This document shows, piece by piece, positions 59,744 through 64,000 of a DNA stretch of 64,000 nt (its first letter is position 1; each line of letters starts with the position of its first letter). Below the pieces are notes generated by a model. The model did not search any database, had not been told where the DNA came from, and was given only the letters and a program-made list of their open reading frames with translations. The position numbers and the translations under genes are program-made. Origin of the DNA: Pseudonocardiaceae bacterium YIM PH 21723 (GTDB taxonomy: Bacteria > Actinomycetota > Actinomycetes > Mycobacteriales > Pseudonocardiaceae); assembly GCA_003600225.1 (NCBI GenBank), contig QZFT01000031.1:1-64000 (forward strand). The letters run 5' to 3'.

Positions 59744-61945
59744 TTAGTTGGCCGACGAATCCGGTGATCCGCCGTCGGGCCGCTGCCCGGGAGGCGGCGG
59801 CCAGCTCGGCGCCTGCTGACCGGGTCCCGTCGCCGGGGTCCAGCCCGCCGGAGCGCCATAGTTCGGCGGCACGGCGGAAGGCGGCTGGTTGGCGGGTCCG
59901 GGGAGCGGCGGCTGCTGGGTACCGGCGGGCGGTACCTGCTGCGCGGGCTGCGCACCGTTGCTCACCGGCACCGGGTGCGGCTTCTCCGGCTCGGGCGGCG
60001 GCCACGGCTCGCCACGCTCGATGGCCAGTTCACCGGGGGTCTTGATCGGCGGCTTGTCCGACGGGGTGCGACCCCCGAAGTCGTTGAACGCGGTGATCCG
60101 CGGCCGCTTCTCCACACCCTCGAAGATCCGCTCCAGCTCCTTGCGCGGCAGCGTCTCCTTCTCCAGGAGCTCACCGGCCAGCCGGTCCAGCACATCGCGG
60201 TACTGGCTCAGGATCTCCCAGGCCTCGGTGTGCGCGGTCTCGATGAGCTTGCGGATCTCCTCATCGATCTCCCGCGCGACCTCCAGCGAGTGATCCGCCG
60301 CGTGGCCCATGGAGCGGCCCAAGAACGGGTCACCCTGGTCCTGGCCGTACCGGACGGCGCCCAGCTTGGCGCTCATGCCGTACTCGGTGACCATGGCCCG
60401 GGCGATCTTGGTCGCCTGGTCGATGTCACTGGAGGCACCGGTGGTCGGCTCGTGGAAGACCAGCTCCTCGGCGGTGCGGCCACCCATGGCGAACACCAGC
60501 CTGGCCAGCATCTCGGAGCGGGTCATCATGCCCTTGTCGTCCTCGGGCACGGTCAACGCGTGCCCGCCGGTACGGCCACGGGGCAGGATGGTGACCTTGT
60601 AGACCTTCTCGATGTCCGGCATCGCCCACGCGGCGAGGGCGTGGCCGCCCTCGTGGTAGGCGGTGATCTTCTTCTCCTGCTCGGAGATGAGCCGGCTCTT
60701 GCGGCGCGGTCCACCGACGACGCGGTCCACCGACTCCTCGAGCGCGGCGGCGTTGATCGTGGTGCCGTTCTCCCGGGCGGTGAGCAGCGCGGCCTCGTTG
60801 ATCACGTTGGCCAGGTCGGCACCGGACATGCCCACCGTGCGCTTCGCGAGGGCGTTGAAGTCGACGTCCGGGTCGAACGGCTTGCCCTTGGAATGCACGT
60901 TCAGGATCGCCTGGCGACCGCGGATGTCCGGCGCGGAGACCGGGATCTGCCGGTCGAAGCGGCCGGGACGCAGCAGCGCCGGGTCCAGGATGTCCGGCCG
61001 GTTGGTGGCCGCGATCAGGATGATCCCGCCGCGAGCGTCGAAGCCGTCCATCTCGACCAGCAGCTGGTTGAGGGTCTGCTCCCGCTCGTCGTGGCCACCG
61101 CCGAGGCCGGCGCCACGCTGGCGGCCGACCGCGTCGATCTCGTCCACGAAGATGATGCACGGCGAGTTCTGCTTGGCCTGGTCGAACAGGTCCCGGACAC
61201 GCGAGGCACCGACACCGACGAACATCTCGACGAAGTCGGAACCGGAGATCGTGTAGAACGGCACCCCGGCCTCGCCTGCCACCGCGCGGGCGAGCAGGGT
61301 CTTACCGGTTCCGGGCGGGCCGTACAGCAGCACGCCCTTGGGGATCTTCGCGCCCAGGGCCTGGTAGCGGCCCGGGTTCTGCAGGAAGTCCTTGATCTCG
61401 TACAGCTCTTCGACGGCCTCGTCCGCACCCGCCACGTCGGCGAAGGTGGTCTTCGGCATGTCCTTGTTGAGCTGTTTGGCCTTGCTCTTACCGAAGTTGA
61501 GCACCCGGTTTCCGCCGCCCTGGACGTTGTTCATCGTCCACAGCAGCAGGATGAGCAGCAGGCCGAACGGGATCAGGTAGAAGAGCGCCTGCACGAGCAG
61601 GCTCTCCTGAGTGACCTTGGTGTCCCAGCCCTTGCCCGGGTCGAGGCCCTGGGCGTCCCTCAGGGACTTGAAGACCTCTTCGGTGGCCCCGGACGGGAAC
61701 TGGGTGAGCAGGCGATCGTGCCCATCGACCTTGACGCCGTCTTTCAGCGTGACCCGGAGTCGCTGCTCCTTGTCCTCCAGGGTCGCCTCTTTGACGTTCC
61801 CCTGTTTGAGCTGTTCGAGCACTTTGGACGTGGCTGTCGGGCTATAGCCACGGGTGTCGTCGAACATCACGCTGAACGCGTAGTAGAGCAACACCACTGC
61901 GACGATCCACAGCAGTGGGTTGCGGAGAAGGCGCTTGCGGTCCAT
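59744..61945 (-). CDS. ftsH: ATP-dependent membrane zinc metalloprotease FtsH
   Basis: The 733-residue protein has two membrane spans (about residues 9-26 and 117-137), a AAA+ domain (Walker A GPPGTGKT, Walker B FVDEIDA) and the zinc site HEGGH. A Pro/Gly/Gln-rich tail of about 100 residues follows the protease domain and is typical of this group. I start at the ATG at 61945 (MDRKRLL) rather than the GTG at 61984. It degrades membrane and misfolded proteins. Confidence 0.96.
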   Translation of the reverse strand: MDRKRLLRNPLLWIVAVVLLYYAFSVMFDDTRGYSPTATSKVLEQLKQGNVKEATLEDKEQRLRVTLKDGVKVDGHDRLLTQFPSGATEEVFKSLRDAQGLDPGKGWDTKVTQESLLVQALFYLIPFGLLLILLLWTMNNVQGGGNRVLNFGKSKAKQLNKDMPKTTFADVAGADEAVEELYEIKDFLQNPGRYQALGAKIPKGVLLYGPPGTGKTLLARAVAGEAGVPFYTISGSDFVEMFVGVGASRVRDLFDQAKQNSPCIIFVDEIDAVGRQRGAGLGGGHDEREQTLNQLLVEMDGFDARGGIILIAATNRPDILDPALLRPGRFDRQIPVSAPDIRGRQAILNVHSKGKPFDPDVDFNALAKRTVGMSGADLANVINEAALLTARENGTTINAAALEESVDRVVGGPRRKSRLISEQEKKITAYHEGGHALAAWAMPDIEKVYKVTILPRGRTGGHALTVPEDDKGMMTRSEMLARLVFAMGGRTAEELVFHEPTTGASSDIDQATKIARAMVTEYGMSAKLGAVRYGQDQGDPFLGRSMGHAADHSLEVAREIDEEIRKLIETAHTEAWEILSQYRDVLDRLAGELLEKETLPRKELERIFEGVEKRPRITAFNDFGGRTPSDKPPIKTPGELAIERGEPWPPPEPEKPHPVPVSNGAQPAQQVPPAGTQQPPLPGPANQPPSAVPPNYGAPAGWTPATGPGQQAPSWPPPPGQRPDGGSPDSSAN

Positions 61946-62126
61946 GAACCTACGGCCGGTAAGGCCTCGACCCTCCTGACTCACCTGGCGGGCGGCAGCG
62001 GTGAATGCCCTCTAACGGGGATTTCGCGCCACAGTCCTATCAGCGTACCCCGCGCCGCACAGGCGGATACACGCAGAGCGATTACCCCCTGCCAACGGCG
62101 CGGACCTGTCCATTGTTCCCGGTTAA

Positions 62127-62151
62127 CGTGACTTCCACAGCGGAAGTCACG
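62127..62151 (-). terminator. hpt terminator
   Basis: CGTGACTTCC (62127-62136) pairs perfectly with 62142-62151 over a 5-nt loop, 10 bp after the hpt stop codon. Confidence 0.8.
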
Positions 62152-62160
62152 CCCCCCGTC

Positions 62161-62709
62161 TCAGCTGGAGTAGACCTTGGGGTCCAGCGTGCCCACATAG
62201 GGAAGGTCCCGATAGCGCTCGGCGTAGTCCAGGCCGTAGCCGACGACGAACTCGTTCGGGATGTCGAAGCCGACGTATCGCACCGGCACGTCGACCTTCA
62301 CCGCGTCGGGTTTGCGCAGTAAGGCGCACACCTCCAGCGACTTCGGTCCACGGCTGGCCAGGTTCTTCAACAGCCAGGACAGCGTGAGTCCCGAGTCGAT
62401 GATGTCCTCGACGATCAGGACTCGCTTGCCGGCGATGTCCTTGTCCAGATCCTTCAGAATGCGCACCACACCGCTGGAGGACGTGGCGGACCCATAGGAG
62501 GAGACCGCCATGAACTCCATCTGCACCGGAAGCGGCAACGCTCGGGCGAAGTCGGTCATAAAAAAGACGGCGCCCTTCAGGACGCCGATCAGCAGGAGAT
62601 CATCCGGTTCTCCCGCGTAATCACTGGCTACCTCGTTGGCGAGCTCGGCGACCTTGTCTTTGATCTGCTGCTCGGTAACGAGCACGGAGGCGATCTCGCC
62701 TTCGTACAC
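62161..62709 (-). CDS. hpt: Hypoxanthine phosphoribosyltransferase
   Basis: The 182-residue enzyme salvages hypoxanthine (and guanine) to IMP and GMP with PRPP. The PRPP motif [14 protein letters not shown] near residue 100, the [11 protein letters not shown] segment and [14 protein letters not shown] at the C-terminus are characteristic. It starts at a GTG. It is 26 bp after tilS, and tilS-hpt-ftsH is the usual order in many bacteria. Confidence 0.95.
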   Translation of the reverse strand: MYEGEIASVLVTEQQIKDKVAELANEVASDYAGEPDDLLLIGVLKGAVFFMTDFARALPLPVQMEFMAVSSYGSATSSSGVVRILKDLDKDIAGKRVLIVEDIIDSGLTLSWLLKNLASRGPKSLEVCALLRKPDAVKVDVPVRYVGFDIPNEFVVGYGLDYAERYRDLPYVGTLDPKVYSS

Positions 62710-62735
62710 GGCCGGGGTCCTCTCGTCGACGGGCT

Positions 62736-63707
62736 CTACTGCTTCGTGGTCACGTGCAGCCTGCCATGCGTGCGGGCCACGTCCAACCCGCCGGGCAGGG
62801 CGACGGGCCCCTGTCCCCGCCAGTCCCCCACCAGTGCGTCCACGCCGCGTAGGTGCAGGTCAGTGAGGGAACTCACGCCCGCCCGGTGCAGCCAGGCCCG
62901 CAGCACCCGGCGGCGCACCGCCGGATGGGCGCCCGTGACCGCTTCCACCGACAGGGTGGCCCCCTCGACGGCTCCCTGCAGGATCCACACGGCGAGGTCG
63001 TCCAGCGCGTCGGCGTCCTCCTGCAACTGGGCGGCTGTCCTGGCCAGCGCGGCGGCGACCCCCTGCTGGAGGACGTCCTCCAGCAGCGGCATCACCTCGG
63101 TGCGGACGCGCACCCTGGTAAAGGCCGGGTCGGAGTTGTGCGGGTCCTGCCACGGGGTGAGGCCCAGCGCGGCGCACGCCGCCTCGGTGGCGCGCCGGGT
63201 GACCTCCAGGAACGGGCGGCCCCACGGCGGGGTCAGCGGGCGCATGCCGGCGATCGACCGGGGGCCGGAGCCGCGGCCGAGGCCGAGCAGCACCGTCTCC
63301 GCCTGGTCGTCCTGGGTGTGGCCGAGCAGGCACAGCGCTCCGGCGGGCAGGTTGGCCCGCAGAGCCTGGTAGCGGGCCGTGCGTGCTGCGGCCTCCGGGC
63401 CGCCCTGGGTGCCGACGGTGACACTGATGACCTGCGGCTGCGCTCCGAGCTGGTGGAGCTGGTCGGCGGCTTTGTGCGCTGTTTCCGCGGAGTCTTTTTG
63501 GAGGCCGTGGTCGACGACGAGGCCGTGCACGGTGAGGCCCACCTTGCGGGCGTGGTGGATGGTCGCCGCGGCGAGGGCCAGGGAATCGGCGCCCCCGGAG
63601 CAGGCGACCGCGATGTGCCCTTTCAGGTGGGACCAGGTTTCGTCGGCCTTGAGGAAGCGGGAGACGGCGTTCCTGGTGAGGCTGACCGCGGGGTCGGGGG
63701 CGCTCAT
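62736..63707 (-). CDS. tilS: tRNA(Ile)-lysidine synthase
   Basis: The 323-residue enzyme makes lysidine at C34 of tRNA-Ile(CAU), changing its identity. The PP-loop SGGADSLAL near residue 33 and [20 protein letters not shown] follow the family. It is shorter than E. coli TilS, as in other actinobacteria, with a short C-terminal extension. The start at 63707 excludes a longer frame that runs into the repeat element upstream. Confidence 0.94.
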   Translation of the reverse strand: MSAPDPAVSLTRNAVSRFLKADETWSHLKGHIAVACSGGADSLALAAATIHHARKVGLTVHGLVVDHGLQKDSAETAHKAADQLHQLGAQPQVISVTVGTQGGPEAAARTARYQALRANLPAGALCLLGHTQDDQAETVLLGLGRGSGPRSIAGMRPLTPPWGRPFLEVTRRATEAACAALGLTPWQDPHNSDPAFTRVRVRTEVMPLLEDVLQQGVAAALARTAAQLQEDADALDDLAVWILQGAVEGATLSVEAVTGAHPAVRRRVLRAWLHRAGVSSLTDLHLRGVDALVGDWRGQGPVALPGGLDVARTHGRLHVTTKQ

Positions 63708-63739
63708 GGGTGCACTGTGGCACACAGGGCGTGGGGGGC

Positions 63740-64000
63740 TTCTGGCTGTTGGTCGAAGGATGGCTTTGGAGGGGGAGACGGGCTGGGGGGCCGTCTTTCC
63801 TGCCTGGCTGTTGGGTGGGGGCACGCCTGTTTGGAGTTTCTGGGCCGCTGCGCGGGGCTGGCGTGAGTTCTGCGTGAACTGTGGCGAGCTGTTGCGCCTG
63901 AAAGTGGCTTTCACCAAGTTAAACCACCTGAAAGCCACGTTCAGCATGATCAACTGGGGGGACACGGTGTCGGGATGGTGCGACACGCAGTGGTTCCCAG
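63740..64000. repeat. Interspersed long-inverted-repeat element, copy 4 (cut by the window end)
   Basis: The left arm (63740-63865) repeats GGTCGAAGGATGGC, GGCTTTGGAGGGGGAGACGG and GTTGGGTGGGGGCACGCC. The core carries a different hairpin module: CTGAAAGTGGCTTTCA at about 63899 and a near-complement about 63929. It ends with a region in which GACACG-type sequences of the shared core appear inverted. The right arm would lie beyond the window. No gene is seen in 63708-64000. Confidence 0.75.

Noticed and set aside
59975-62131. Long plus-strand frame opposite ftsH (718 codons)
   Set aside because: It is the antisense shadow of ftsH.

Overview
The window is high-GC actinobacterial DNA. The gene order, recalled from memory rather than searched, follows the Mycobacterium tuberculosis block from rlmB-cysS-ispF-ispD-carD, through radA-disA-canB-mutY-mhuD-clpC-lsr2-lysS-coaX-panD-panC, to the fol operon, ftsH, hpt and tilS. 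Lsr2, CarD, an MhuD-type heme oxygenase and several F420-type oxidoreductases fit the Pseudonocardiales/mycobacterial side of the phylum. A Pseudonocardiaceae host is my best guess. No phage, plasmid or transposase gene, rRNA, tRNA or true CRISPR array was seen.

Layout. 0.1-6.2 kb: an interspersed inverted-repeat element, then a lipid-degradation operon (thiolase, two hot-dog hydratase subunits, SDR, tandem-domain TetR) divergent from an acyl-CoA synthetase. 6.2-9.2 kb: small membrane proteins, an AlgI-type O-acyltransferase and a small hydrolase, with signs of local tandem duplication. 9.3-17 kb: rlmB, cysS, ispF, ispD and carD, interrupted between cysS and ispF by a 3.3-kb accessory block (DUF3800-like protein, DUF4345 protein, three tandem FDOR-type flavin/F420 proteins, a divergent LLM oxidoreductase). 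17-20.8 kb: a lipoprotein, then a large leaderless cell-wall-hydrolase-like protein with a membrane partner. 20.8-31.4 kb: radA, an ECF sigma factor with one membrane-anchored and two secreted paralogues of its partner, disA, canB, mutY, a 2H phosphoesterase, mhuD and a sirtuin. 31.4-36.1 kb: secreted paralogues, two crotonases, a frameshifted cytochrome P450 and a lipoprotein. 36.4-48.3 kb: clpC, an iron-regulated FhuF protein, an ECF42-type sigma factor with its YciI partner, lsr2, lysS and the pantothenate/CoA genes. 48.4-54.8 kb: an accessory block (PrsW, GtrA, thioredoxin-like, secreted proteins) splitting that operon from the 54.8-63.7 kb block of DUF6779-like, DUF3180, folK, folB, folP, folE, ftsH, hpt and tilS.

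Metabolically the core genes supply isoprenoid precursors (ispD/F), CoA (coaX, panC, panD), tetrahydrofolate (folE, P, B, K), purine salvage (hpt), tRNA charging and modification (cysS, lysS, tilS), genome maintenance (radA, disA, mutY) and proteolysis (clpC, ftsH).

The most unusual content is non-coding. Four interspersed elements (131-493, 28364-28768, 40217-40672, 63740-end) have roughly 90-110 bp inverted arms around a shared core and interchangeable internal hairpins. A second family is a short hairpin (CCGAA, 10-nt loop, TTCGG) found singly at several loci and as a seven-copy array at 51386-51707. A third candidate is a nested-hairpin element at 49597-49693. Many gene ends carry long perfect inverted repeats, including a 52-bp perfect palindrome at 45092-45143.
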